A DNA stretch of 64,000 nt from Streptomyces cellulosae (GTDB lineage Bacteria > Actinomycetota > Actinomycetes > Streptomycetales > Streptomycetaceae), in contig NZ_JOEV01000010.1 of NCBI RefSeq assembly GCF_000721105.1, positions 1-64,000 of the forward strand, written 5' to 3'. The notes under the pieces are model-generated. The model did no database searches, was not told the origin of the DNA, and saw only the letters and a list, made by a program, of their open reading frames with translations. Positions 34,592 to 44,618 of this stretch are shown here, in pieces. The first letter of the stretch is position 1; the number at the start of each line of letters is the position of its first letter. A program made the position numbers and the translations under genes.

Positions 34592-34612
34592 CTTGAGTGG
34601 AATAGACTCAAG
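34592..34612. promoter_or_regulatory. Perfect HAIR box upstream of clpB
   Basis: CTTGAGT-N7-ACTCAAG at 34592-34612 is an exact HspR operator, about 80 bp before the clpB start. A further CTTGAGT half-site lies at 34626. This places clpB in the same regulon as the dnaK operon 16 kb away. Confidence 0.93.
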
Positions 34613-34693
34613 TTTGTGTACGTTGCTTGAGTCAGCCGGCTGAGTGGGCAGCTGAGTCGGCACTGGGTACGACGCAAGGAGGAGAACGCGAAC

Positions 34694-37291
<2,598 letters not shown>

Positions 37292-37298
37292 CCGGGCG

Positions 37299-37336
37299 AC
37301 CGTGTGGCACGGGCCGAGGTGCCCGTGTCACACGGT
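37299..37336. terminator. Bidirectional terminator between clpB and the lipoprotein-like gene
   Basis: Sixteen-base arms (37299-37314 and 37321-37336) with one mismatch enclose a 6-base loop. The right arm contains the stop codon of the convergent gene, so one hairpin serves both transcripts. Confidence 0.88.
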
Positions 37337-37837
37337 GAACGCCGAGAAGCTCACCCGTGCCGTCCCGGCGCCCTCGTACACCACCTCCACCTTCACGGCG
37401 TCCGCGTCCATGCCCTTGAGTGGCGGGTTCAGGTCCAGACAGAGATCCACGCCCTTACCGCAGAGCTGCGTCTCGGCGGGCGCTTGCGGATAGGTGTCGG
37501 CCAGCCAGTCGCGGACGCCGGACCGCGGCATCCGGAACGTCGCCGAGTAGGCGGTGTCCTGCCAGGCTTGCACCGTGCACGCGGTGTCGCGCGCGTCGTC
37601 CGGAAGCTTCGCCCCTCCGAAGGCCAGCGCTTCGGGGCACGGGACCTTCTCGGGCGCCCCGCCGAGCGGGTAGTCCGTGTGCGACCAGGTCACCACGAGG
37701 ACGACGAGACCGATCAGGGCCAGCGCCGGAAGTGCCAGCAGCGCCAGGAGCACGGTCCGCGTGATCCGGCTGCGAGGTATCACGGGCCCGGTCGGCCCGT
37801 GCTGCCCCGCCACGGTGCCGTCCGGTGAGCGAGTCAT
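37328..37837 (-). CDS. Single-pass membrane protein, hypothetical
   Basis: The 169-residue protein has a basic N-terminus, one transmembrane helix (TVLLALLALPALALIGLVVLVVTW, about residues 28-51) and an extracytoplasmic domain. That domain has four cysteines (VPCPEALAF, DTACTVQAW, TQLCGKGVDLCLDL) likely forming two disulfides. I recognise no family. AGGAGGGG lies six bases before ATG 37837. It is divergent from the YbjN-like gene. Confidence 0.75.
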   Translation of the reverse strand: MTRSPDGTVAGQHGPTGPVIPRSRITRTVLLALLALPALALIGLVVLVVTWSHTDYPLGGAPEKVPCPEALAFGGAKLPDDARDTACTVQAWQDTAYSATFRMPRSGVRDWLADTYPQAPAETQLCGKGVDLCLDLNPPLKGMDADAVKVEVVYEGAGTARVSFSAFTV

Positions 37838-37985
37838 GTGAATCCCCCTCCTGGGCACCCGTGTGCCCCGTCCCTCCCCATCCGGCCAGATCATGTCAGC
37901 TGAGGGCTGACAGGGTCCGTCGGGGTTGCCACCCCCCTCCCCGCATGGGGGAGGATGGCGGGATCCGTACGAAGGGAAAATCACG

Positions 37986-38516
37986 GTGACCATCGACCCG
38001 TCCTCGATTCCGAACTTCGGGGGCCAGCCCGAGCCGCAGCCGCAAGGACCGGCGGGCCCCGTCGTCCCGGATCAGGATCTTGTGAAGCAGCTCCTCGACC
38101 AGATGGAGCTCAAGTACGTCGTCGACGACGAGGGCGACCTCGCGGCGCCGTGGGAGCAGTTCCGTACGTACTTCATGTTCCGCGGCGAGGACGACCAGCA
38201 GGTCTTCTCGGTGCGGACGTTCTACGACCGTCCCCACAAGATCGACGAGAAGCCCCTGCTGCTGGAGTCCATCGACGACTGGAACCGGCGCACCCTGTGG
38301 CCCAAGGTGTACAGCCACACCCACGACGACGGCACGGTCCGCCTCATCGGCGAGGCGCAGATGCTGATCGGCACCGGCGTGAGCCTGGAGCACTTCGTCT
38401 CCTCCACGGTCAGCTGGGTACGGGCCGCCATCGAGTTCGACAAGTGGCTCGTGGAGCAGCTCGGCCTGGAGCAGGAGGTCAACGAGACCGACGAGCCCGG
38501 CGACGAGGACGAGTAG
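37986..38516 (+). CDS. YbjN-domain (sensory transduction regulator-like) protein
   Basis: This acidic protein of 176 residues has a YbjN-like alpha/beta fold related to type III secretion chaperones. Recognisable segments are LVKQLLDQMELKYVVDDEGDL, FRTYFMFRGEDDQQVFSVRTFYDR and NDWNRRTLWPKVY-like SIDDWNRRTLWPK. The ending is highly acidic. GTG 37986 has AAGGGA upstream. Such proteins are common and conserved in actinobacteria, but their role is unknown. Confidence 0.78.
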   Translation: MTIDPSSIPNFGGQPEPQPQGPAGPVVPDQDLVKQLLDQMELKYVVDDEGDLAAPWEQFRTYFMFRGEDDQQVFSVRTFYDRPHKIDEKPLLLESIDDWNRRTLWPKVYSHTHDDGTVRLIGEAQMLIGTGVSLEHFVSSTVSWVRAAIEFDKWLVEQLGLEQEVNETDEPGDEDE

Positions 38517-38589
38517 GCCCTCAGCGGGGCCACACCGGCGCGTACGCGATCACGACGAGGTGCGCGCCATGGGCGGACGACAGCCCGCA

Positions 38590-38634
38590 GCCCGGCCCCG
38601 GCACCGGCCATATGGTCGCGTGCCGGGGCCGGGC
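38590..38634 (+). terminator. Terminator after the YbjN-like gene
   Basis: A perfect 15-bp stem (GCCCGGCCCCGGCAC, 38590-38604, complement 38620-38634) with a 15-base loop is followed by TTTCGC. It stands between the YbjN-like gene and the convergent ATP-binding protein gene. Confidence 0.85.
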
Positions 38635-38753
38635 TTTCGCGTGGGGTGGCGGGCGCCGGTGGTGTGAGCGCGGAGTTTGTCCACAGGTTGTGGATAACTT
38701 CTCGAGTGCGCTCTGGACGATCACCACCCATACGGGTCGTCCGCTGCAGAACG

Positions 38754-39308
38754 TCACAGATCACCGGTTCTGACACTCTCGATGGACACTTCCGCCCATA
38801 CCGTCTTGCCCACGGGTCGACGAGGCGTGGACCCCCAGCGCTCGGCCAGGACGTCCACGAGGAGCAGTCCTCGACCCGACTCGCCCTCCGGGTACGACAA
38901 CGGCGGGGCCGTGGGCGGCTGCTTCGCGGCGGCGGCGTCCGCGACCTCGATGCGAACGAGGCCCGCGGCCGTGTCGAGCGCGATCCGGAGACCGAAGTCG
39001 CGTCCCGGCACCCGGCCGTGCTGTACGGCGTTCGCGGCGAGTTCGCCGACGACGAGGGCGACCGTGCACGACAGGTCCGACACCGGCGGGTGGCCCCACT
39101 CCTCCATGCGCCGGACGGCGAGGCGTCGGGCGAGTTGCGCACCTCGCGGTGACGAGGCGAACTGCCCGGCGAACGAGAGGCGTTCGTGTGTCGCGTCGGT
39201 GAGCGCGCCGGTTTCCCCGTCTCCAGGGGTGGTCGTTCCTGTCAGCACGGCTTGTCCGTCCTTGTCTGTCGAGCCTGTTGCCGTCCCGCGACGTATGCGA
39301 GTCGTCAC
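38754..39308 (-). CDS. Anti-sigma-factor-like ATP-binding protein (whiJ-locus type)
   Basis: The 184-residue GHKL ATPase domain protein has the N-box VVGELAANAVQHGRVPG and the G-boxes VEVADAAAAKQPP-like RIEVADAAAAK and ESGRGLLLVDVLAERWG. It resembles the RsbW/AbaA-orfC type proteins that accompany Scr1/WhiJ-like regulators in Streptomyces. With the divergent helix-turn-helix gene and the DUF397 gene it completes the known three-gene whiJ-like module. GTG 39308 has GGAAC close upstream. The target sigma or anti-anti-sigma factor is unknown. Confidence 0.85.
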   Translation of the reverse strand: MTTRIRRGTATGSTDKDGQAVLTGTTTPGDGETGALTDATHERLSFAGQFASSPRGAQLARRLAVRRMEEWGHPPVSDLSCTVALVVGELAANAVQHGRVPGRDFGLRIALDTAAGLVRIEVADAAAAKQPPTAPPLSYPEGESGRGLLLVDVLAERWGSTPRRPVGKTVWAEVSIESVRTGDL

Positions 39309-39359
39309 GTTCCGTGCTCAAGAGTCGTCCGATCGACCTACGCTCGACAGGTGACACAG

Positions 39360-39381
39360 CCTTACTTTTCAGCTTGTAAGG
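39360..39381. promoter_or_regulatory. Inverted repeat in the whiJ-like divergent promoter
   Basis: CCTTAC (39360-39365) and GTAAGG (39376-39381) form a perfect 6-bp inverted repeat with a 10-base T-rich spacer. It lies 15 bases before the TTG start of the helix-turn-helix gene and is a plausible autoregulatory operator. Confidence 0.4.
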
Positions 39382-39396
39382 AACGGAAGTGACGCT

Positions 39397-40344
39397 TTGG
39401 CCAACGGAATTGACCCCAGTGCGTCGATGGCGGCGCTGTTCGGCGCGCGGGTGCGCAGGCTCCGTACGGCGGCCGGCCTGACCCAGGCCGAACTCGGTGA
39501 CAGGACGCACGTGGTGAGCACGCGGATCACGCAGATCGAGCGGGCGTCCGGGGCGAAGCCGACGCTGGAACTGGCGCGGGCGCTGGACGAGGTCCTCGGC
39601 GCGGACGATCTGCTGGTCGAGTTGTGGCCGTACGTGTACCGGGAGGCGTTTCCGGACTGGTCGCGGAAGTTCATGGAGCACTCGGCGCGGGCGGTGGCCA
39701 TCCGGCAGTACGCGGCACATGTGGTGCCGGGTCTGTTGCAGACGGAGGACTATGCGCGGGCGGTTCTGAAAGTGGGTCGAACGCTCAGCAGCAAGGAGCA
39801 GTTGGAAGAGCGGGTTGCCCTTCGCATGGGACGGCAGGAGCGCCTCGGAGCGCCCGATCGGCCCGAGCTGTGGGTGGTCCTCGACGAGGCGGTGCTCAGG
39901 CGTCCGGTCGGTGGCCAGGCGGTGATGCGTGAGCAGTTGACGCGGCTGCTCGGAACCTCGGCGGAATCTCACATCACCGTGCAGGTGTTGCCGTTCGACC
40001 AGGGTGAGCACGATTTCATGGGCGGCTCGCTCACGGTGCTCACCATGCCGGACGACTCGGAGATCGCCTACACGGAAGGCGCGCACGACGGCCAACTCAT
40101 CGAGGATCCGGACGAGGTCAGGCGTTTCGTACTGACCTACGATCGGCTGCGGGCGGCAGCTCTGCCCCCGCTCATGTCGCTCGACATGATCCGATCCGTG
40201 ATGGAGGGCAACCACCGTGGAGCGAAGGTCCCGTCCCGATCTGAACGGCGCCGTCTGGCGCAAGAGCAGCTACAGCAATCAGGAGGGGGGCGATTGCGTG
40301 GAGGTGGCCGACGGATTCCAGGGGACCGTCGTCCCCGTCCGTGA
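39397..40344 (+). CDS. Scr1/WhiJ-family helix-turn-helix regulator (DUF5753)
   Basis: The 315-residue protein has an XRE helix-turn-helix at residues 15-50 (RLRTAAGLTQAELGDRTHVVSTRITQIE). A DUF5753 domain follows, including EHSARAVAIRQYAAHVVPGLLQTEDYARAVL and ITVQVLPFDQGEHDFMGGSLTVL. The start is TTG 39397 with GGAACGGAAG upstream. Family members usually stop near the RSVMEGN position; here the frame reads on for about 42 more residues across the beginning of the DUF397 gene, a 128-bp overlap. It probably represses development or secondary metabolism in concert with the adjacent DUF397 protein. Confidence 0.87.
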   Translation: MANGIDPSASMAALFGARVRRLRTAAGLTQAELGDRTHVVSTRITQIERASGAKPTLELARALDEVLGADDLLVELWPYVYREAFPDWSRKFMEHSARAVAIRQYAAHVVPGLLQTEDYARAVLKVGRTLSSKEQLEERVALRMGRQERLGAPDRPELWVVLDEAVLRRPVGGQAVMREQLTRLLGTSAESHITVQVLPFDQGEHDFMGGSLTVLTMPDDSEIAYTEGAHDGQLIEDPDEVRRFVLTYDRLRAAALPPLMSLDMIRSVMEGNHRGAKVPSRSERRRLAQEQLQQSGGGRLRGGGRRIPGDRRPRP

Positions 40345-40441
40345 CAGCAAGGTCCCGCACGGCGCGGCGCTGTGCTTCGAAGCCGCGTCCTGGGCCGCCT
40401 TCACAGGCGAGTTGAAGGCCGGGCAGGACCTCCGTCCCTGA
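40217..40441 (+). CDS. DUF397 protein (WhiJ partner)
   Basis: The 74-residue protein has the DUF397 signature: LNGAVWRKSSYSNQEGGDCVEVAD, VPVRDSKVPHGAALCFEAASWAAF. Small proteins of this kind antagonise or modulate the neighbouring Scr1/WhiJ regulator, as shown genetically for the S. coelicolor whiJ locus. GTG 40217 has GGAGGG eight bases upstream, and the gene begins inside the end of the regulator gene. Confidence 0.9.
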   Translation: MERRSRPDLNGAVWRKSSYSNQEGGDCVEVADGFQGTVVPVRDSKVPHGAALCFEAASWAAFTGELKAGQDLRP

Positions 40442-40722
40442 GCCGGCCGGGCCCCGGCCGCCGTCCGTCTTCCGGGCTCACCGGGCCCTTGTCCGCGAGG
40501 GTCCGGCAGGCCACTGACCTCCTGAAAGAACCGGGGGAAAGAACCACCCGCCCACCCACCCTCCCCGCCAAGCGGCTCGCGTCACCCGTCCGAGTGACCG
40601 GCTTGCAGGCGCGGGATTCGGGCGGTTACGTTCGCCGCGACAACCGCAAACAGATACGGCCCCCGGCCGGGACTGGCATCCCGAACGAGGGCCTGACCGA
40701 TCAGGAAGTGAACCCCTTCCCG

Positions 40723-41634
40723 ATGGCTGACCCGCAGTCTAACGCGCGCCTGCGCGCCGACGCCGGAGCTGCGACTTCCGGCGTGATCCACGTACGCACT
40801 CGCCTCACGGCCGACTTCACCGTGCTCGCCAACGCCCTCGTCCAGCGACGAGGCAGCGCGGTCACGATCGGCGTCGCGGCGTACATCGCCTCCCTGCCCA
40901 CCGGCACCCCCGTGACCATCGCCGCCTTGTGCGAGCACTTCAACGAGGGCGAGATCCTCATCTCGCGGGCGCTCAGGGAGCTCGAAGAGGCCCGATACCT
41001 GGAACGGCGCCGCGAACGAACGCCCTCCGGGCAGATCCGCACCCGGACGTACTTCTACGACGTGCCCGGCAGCGCTCCTGATCCGGACCCGGACGGCCCC
41101 TCCGACCCGCCGAAGCCGCCCCGCCCCAGGAAGGCGCCCGTAGGCGACCAAGCCACGCCCGCCACGGCGAACGTCACCGAGGCGGCGCCCACCCCCACCC
41201 CGGACCCACCCCACAAGCCGGCGTCACTCTCCGACGCCGATCCCCAGGCGGTCGCCGTTCTGACCTCCCTCCGTCGCGTCGATCCGCGTCTCGTCCTGTC
41301 CGAGCAGGAGGCGGTGCGTCTGGCGCCGGCCGTCGCCCAGTGGCTGGCGGCCGGAGTCGCGCCCTCCCAGATCACCGCCCTGCTGACCGCACGGCTCCCC
41401 GACTACTTCCTGACCCGCCCGGCGGGCATCCTCGCCTTCCGCCTCCGTGAGACGCCCCTGCCCGCGCCGCCCCCGCTTCCCGCTCCGCAGACCACGGAGC
41501 GACCAGCCGTCCTGCCCTTCCAGACCTGCGACGGCTGCGAGCGCGCCTTCCGCGCGCCGGAGCCCGGCCACTGCCGGGAATGCCGGTCCGGAGCACCCGG
41601 AGCATCCGGAGACCGTCTTCGTGCGGCCTGCTGA
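40723..41634 (+). CDS. Winged-helix DNA-binding protein, accessory type
   Basis: The 303-residue protein belongs to a family repeatedly found in Streptomyces, beginning SNARLRADAGAATSGVIHVRTRLTADFTVLANAL. A winged-helix region follows (PVTIAALCEHFNEGEILISRALRELEEARYLERRRERTP, in pieces), then a Pro-rich linker. The C-terminus has a possible zinc knuckle, CDGCERAF...CRECRSG (Cys-x2-Cys and Cys-x2-Cys). ATG 40723 is 14 bases past AGGAAG; GTG 40708 is an alternative. It may be a regulator or mobile-element-derived DNA binder; no target is evident. Confidence 0.65.
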   Translation: MADPQSNARLRADAGAATSGVIHVRTRLTADFTVLANALVQRRGSAVTIGVAAYIASLPTGTPVTIAALCEHFNEGEILISRALRELEEARYLERRRERTPSGQIRTRTYFYDVPGSAPDPDPDGPSDPPKPPRPRKAPVGDQATPATANVTEAAPTPTPDPPHKPASLSDADPQAVAVLTSLRRVDPRLVLSEQEAVRLAPAVAQWLAAGVAPSQITALLTARLPDYFLTRPAGILAFRLRETPLPAPPPLPAPQTTERPAVLPFQTCDGCERAFRAPEPGHCRECRSGAPGASGDRLRAAC

Positions 41635-41737
41635 GCCGCCGGTGGGCGGGGGGTGTGTGCTCCGGCCCCGGGTGGGACGCTTGATGTGCGACGATGCGAA
41701 ATCCGGTACGGGACGCGAGGTCAGGCGGAGGTGGGGC

Positions 41738-42394
41738 ATGGTCGACAGGTTCGGGGACGGACTTCTGACTCCCGCGGAAACAGCCTCCTACCTTGAAATT
41801 CCGCAGTCGACGCTCGCCTCGTGGCTGAAGGGCAGGGCCGCCGGGGCGCCTCTGGTCCACCAGGTGGAGCCACTGCGCAAGGGGCAGCCTTCGGTGCCGT
41901 TCATCGCGGTGGCCGAGGCGCACGTCCTTCGAACCCTGCGCTCCCTGGGGCTCCGTATGAGCGAGATCAGGGAGGCTGCCGCCGCCGTACGGGACGCCTT
42001 CGCCACCCCCTACGGCCTGGTGTCGAGGCGGATCGCCACAGACGGCGTGGACATCTTCGTCGAGCACGGCCTCGGGGATCTCCGCAGGGCCCGGGACGGT
42101 CAGGCTCCCATCCACGAAGTGGTCTGTGACTACCTCCGCTATCTGAACTGGGAGCCGGACGACGACTTCCCCTCCAGCCTGCGGCTCAGGCAGTACCCGG
42201 AGTCCGTACCGGTCGTGATCGACCCGAGGTTCGGGCATGGGAGCCCTGTCGTGGCCGCCAATCGCGTCGCGGTCAACGCCATCACCGACCTGTGGGAGGC
42301 CGGGGAGAGCGTCGAGGACATCGCGTACGACTTCGACATGACGCCCGAGCAGGTCGACGCGTTGTGCCGGGCAGTGGTGCGCCTTGCCGCCTGA
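41738..42394 (+). CDS. DUF433-containing putative antitoxin
   Basis: The 218-residue protein starts with an excisionase/MerR-like helix-turn-helix (LLTPAETASYLEIPQSTLASWLKG). It ends with a DUF433 domain, recognised by VVIDPRFGHGSPVVAANRVAVNAITDLWEAGESVEDIAYDFDMTPEQVDALCR read in pieces. DUF433 proteins are the antitoxin-side partners of PIN-like DUF5615 proteins. GGAGGTGGGG precedes ATG 41738. Its last 11 bases overlap the partner gene. Confidence 0.82.
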   Translation: MVDRFGDGLLTPAETASYLEIPQSTLASWLKGRAAGAPLVHQVEPLRKGQPSVPFIAVAEAHVLRTLRSLGLRMSEIREAAAAVRDAFATPYGLVSRRIATDGVDIFVEHGLGDLRRARDGQAPIHEVVCDYLRYLNWEPDDDFPSSLRLRQYPESVPVVIDPRFGHGSPVVAANRVAVNAITDLWEAGESVEDIAYDFDMTPEQVDALCRAVVRLAA

Positions 42395-42770
42395 GTTCTT
42401 TCTCGACCGCAATCTCGGGCGTCGGGTCGCGGAGGGGCTGAAGGCGTGCGGCTGGACGGTTCACAGCATCGGGGACATGTTCCCCGACGACGGACAGGAC
42501 GTGGCCGACGAGGAGTGGACCGCTCACGGTCTCGACCAGTCATGGGTGCCGCTGTCGAAAGACGGCCGGATCAAGAGCCGGGACCTGGAGATCCGGCCGG
42601 TCCTTGAGCGCGAAGCGGTGCTCTTCTACCTCGACAACCAGCAGCTGCGCAGTGTCGAGATGGTGGATCGGCTCGACGCACACCGTGAGGCCATCCACCG
42701 GGCAGTGGGCAGGGGCGGTCCCGCGGCCTACGCGGTACGGCGCGACCGCATCGAGCGCACCTGGCCGTGA
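42384..42770 (+). CDS. PIN-like (DUF5615/Mut7-C type) putative toxin
   Basis: The 128-residue protein begins PEFFLDRNLGRRVAEGLKACGW, the DUF5615-type opening with a first acidic residue. It also has DEEWTAHGLDQSWVPLSKDGRIK, where Asp and Lys match the PIN-like active-site region, and VLFYLDNQQL. The start is TTG 42384, inside the end of the DUF433 gene, indicating translational coupling. It is a probable RNase, with its antitoxin encoded immediately upstream. Confidence 0.8.
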   Translation: MPPEFFLDRNLGRRVAEGLKACGWTVHSIGDMFPDDGQDVADEEWTAHGLDQSWVPLSKDGRIKSRDLEIRPVLEREAVLFYLDNQQLRSVEMVDRLDAHREAIHRAVGRGGPAAYAVRRDRIERTWP

Positions 42771-42774
42771 CGGG

Positions 42775-42794
42775 CTGACGGTCCGGACCGTCAG
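42775..42794. terminator. 20-bp perfect palindrome between convergent genes
   Basis: CTGACGGTCC followed by its exact complement lies five bases after the toxin gene stop and 36 bases before the convergent TetR stop. It could be a terminator, though with no loop spacing it might instead be a protein-binding site. Confidence 0.5.
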
Positions 42795-42829
42795 GTAGGC
42801 CACCCCGTGATCGGTACGCGGATGGCGTC

Positions 42830-43417
42830 TCAGTCGTGCTGCTCCGCGTCCAGCAGTGCGAGGGCGTTGCGGATGCCCTGTTCGAGGAGTGCGTCGGCGA
42901 GTTGCCGGTCGGTCAGGGCGCGGGAGAGTTGCAGGGTTCCGGCCATCATGCCGAGGAGGCTGAGGGACTTCAGGCGCGCCGACGGTGGGTCGTGGGGGGC
43001 CAGGCGGGCGGCGAAGCCGTCGATGAGGACCAGCGCGCCGTCGGTGTAGGCCTGCCTGGTGCTGTCCGTGGAGCGTCCGATCTCGTCGAGCAGGGCGGCG
43101 TTGGGGCAGCCGTCCTCGATGCTGTCGCGTTGCTCGGTGGAGAAGTACCAGCGGATCATCTGTTCGAGCCCGGCGTGGCCGGGCGCCGCCTGCGCGACGA
43201 TGTTCTCGTGCTGTGTGCGCATCTGGTCGGCGACCGCCGTGGCGACCAGCTCGTCCTTGGACGCGAAGTAGGCGTAGAAGGTGCCGTTGGTCAGCCCCAC
43301 GTCCTTCATGAGCGTGGCGACTCCGGAGCCGTCGATGCCGTTGCGCTTGAGCCGACGGCCGGCCGTCGTGATGATCCGCTGCCTTGTCCGCTGTTTGTGT
43401 TCTTTCGCGTACCGCAC
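42830..43417 (-). CDS. TetR-family regulator of the SDR/beta-propeller operon
   Basis: The 195-residue repressor begins RYAKEHKQRTRQRIITTAGRRLKRNGIDG. The helix-turn-helix is GVATLMKDVGLTNGTFYAYFASKDEL, and the C-terminal ligand domain is of the common AcrR type. GTG 43417 is preferred over ATG 43432 because GGAGGAA sits six bases before the GTG. It is last in a leftward operon with the SDR and propeller genes, and the 15-bp promoter repeats at 45456 are its probable operator. Confidence 0.87.
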   Translation of the reverse strand: MRYAKEHKQRTRQRIITTAGRRLKRNGIDGSGVATLMKDVGLTNGTFYAYFASKDELVATAVADQMRTQHENIVAQAAPGHAGLEQMIRWYFSTEQRDSIEDGCPNAALLDEIGRSTDSTRQAYTDGALVLIDGFAARLAPHDPPSARLKSLSLLGMMAGTLQLSRALTDRQLADALLEQGIRNALALLDAEQHD

Positions 43418-43433
43418 GATGCGTTCCTCCATC

Positions 43434-43460
43434 GCAGCCGGGGCTCGCGTCCCCGGCTGC
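43434..43460 (-). terminator. Hairpin between the propeller gene and the TetR gene
   Basis: A perfect 10-bp inverted repeat (GCAGCCGGGG, 43434-43443; complement 43451-43460) with a 7-base loop lies within the short gap. It may attenuate transcription into the TetR gene. Confidence 0.5.
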
Positions 43461-43473
43461 CGCGCTGGTCGGG

Positions 43474-44556
43474 TCAGTGTGCCGCGTGGGCCAGGAGAGC
43501 GGCGAAGTTGATCCTCCCGGTCTGCAGTTTCGGGCCGTGGGGCTCGGGGACCCCGCCGTCGGTGACGTACAGCCGGTCGCCGCGGACGGCGGTCGCGGAG
43601 GGCGAGGCGAGACCGTCCGCGCTGGTCAGAACGGGCTTGTAGGTGCCGTCCGGGTAGATGACCAGGACCCTGTCCGGACCGTTCTGCGAGGAGGAGCCGT
43701 TCTGCGCCGCGAACACCACATCGGACCAGGGGGTCAGGAAGCTGAGGTCGTCGATGTTGGGCAGGCCGCTCGCGACAACGCGGAGGGGACCGGCTGTGCC
43801 GGTGCCGGTGATCGGTACGCGCAGCAGGGTGCCCTTGTTGAAGTTGCTGATCCACAGGGCGCCGTTGTGGAACCTGAGCCCGTTGGCGCCGATCGGCAGG
43901 GCTTCGGTCGGCACCGGTGCGAGAGCGGCGTCGGTCAGCCACGGGGTCACCGAACCGCCCGAGACCGGAACGGACCAGATGGTGCCCTTCAGGCTGTCCG
44001 CGATGTAGAGGGTGCGTCCGGCCCCGTCGACGGCCAGCCCGTTGGGGCCCGAGTCGGCGGGCAGAGCGGCGACGCGCTGAGGGGTACCGTCCGCAAGCAG
44101 CCTGTACACGCCGTTGCGGTCCGCGTTGCCCGGGGCCCACAACGCGTAGTAGACGGTGCCGTCACTGCCACGCGCGTTGCCGCTGATCGCCTCACCCACC
44201 TGCCCGGTGACGAGCACCGTGCGGGCTCCGGACGCGGAGATACGCATCAGCTCCGGCCCATGGGTGCGCTCGCACACCGCGCAGCTGCCGAGCATGGACA
44301 GGGTCACCGAGCCGTCGGGGTTGGCGGTGATGTTCTCGGGGATCTCGCCGGCGGCGAAGTCGAACTTGGCCGCGGTCGTCACGTCGGTGACGACGGATCC
44401 GCCGTACGAGCCTCCCGTCCACGCGGACGCGGACGGGGCCGACGCCAGCACGGCCGCCGACGCGGTGACCGCCAGCGCGACTCCGGCCTTCTTCTTCAGA
44501 AAACGCCTTGCGCTCGATGTACCGCGCCGGGCCGTGTGCTGGCTTTGCTGCTGCAT
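43474..44556 (-). CDS. Secreted ScyD/ScyE-like NHL beta-propeller protein
   Basis: The 360-residue precursor has a basic N-terminus and signal sequence (GVALAVTASAAVLASAPSASA, cleavage near residue 46). A beta-propeller follows, with repeats such as ENITANPDGSVTLSMLG, NGLAVDGAGRTLYIADSLKGTIWSVPV and NGLRFHNGALWISNFNKGTLLRVPI (read in pieces). Cyanobacterial relatives are named ScyD/ScyE; in actinobacteria the role is unknown. AAGGAGA lies seven bases before ATG 44556. It is 62 bp downstream of the SDR gene and probably in one operon with it. Confidence 0.8.
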   Translation of the reverse strand: MQQQSQHTARRGTSSARRFLKKKAGVALAVTASAAVLASAPSASAWTGGSYGGSVVTDVTTAAKFDFAAGEIPENITANPDGSVTLSMLGSCAVCERTHGPELMRISASGARTVLVTGQVGEAISGNARGSDGTVYYALWAPGNADRNGVYRLLADGTPQRVAALPADSGPNGLAVDGAGRTLYIADSLKGTIWSVPVSGGSVTPWLTDAALAPVPTEALPIGANGLRFHNGALWISNFNKGTLLRVPITGTGTAGPLRVVASGLPNIDDLSFLTPWSDVVFAAQNGSSSQNGPDRVLVIYPDGTYKPVLTSADGLASPSATAVRGDRLYVTDGGVPEPHGPKLQTGRINFAALLAHAAH

Positions 44557-44618
44557 GACTCTCCTTGGCAAATCAACGAGTGACTGATCAACGGACTTTC
44601 GGAAGCCGGGCCGGGATG

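Larger units (their letters stand above)
34258..34693. other. 436-bp intergenic region upstream of clpB
   Basis: After the strong terminator at 34301-34341 comes a comparatively A+T-rich stretch (about 34410-34480), with GCCGTTCG occurring twice. It also contains the HAIR box at 34592 and a lone half-site CTTGAGT at 34626. The clpB promoter should overlap the HAIR box. No gene is visible. Confidence 0.6.

Noticed and set aside
39397..42770. Whiff of an integrated element (whiJ triad, excisionase-like domain, toxin-antitoxin)
   Set aside because: No integrase, transfer or replication genes and no att repeats were found; base composition is like the flanks. Accessory but not demonstrably mobile.
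42775..42794. Perfect palindrome considered as a phage or plasmid attachment site
   Set aside because: No integrase, no direct-repeat partner and no tRNA nearby; a terminator or protein-binding role between convergent genes is simpler.
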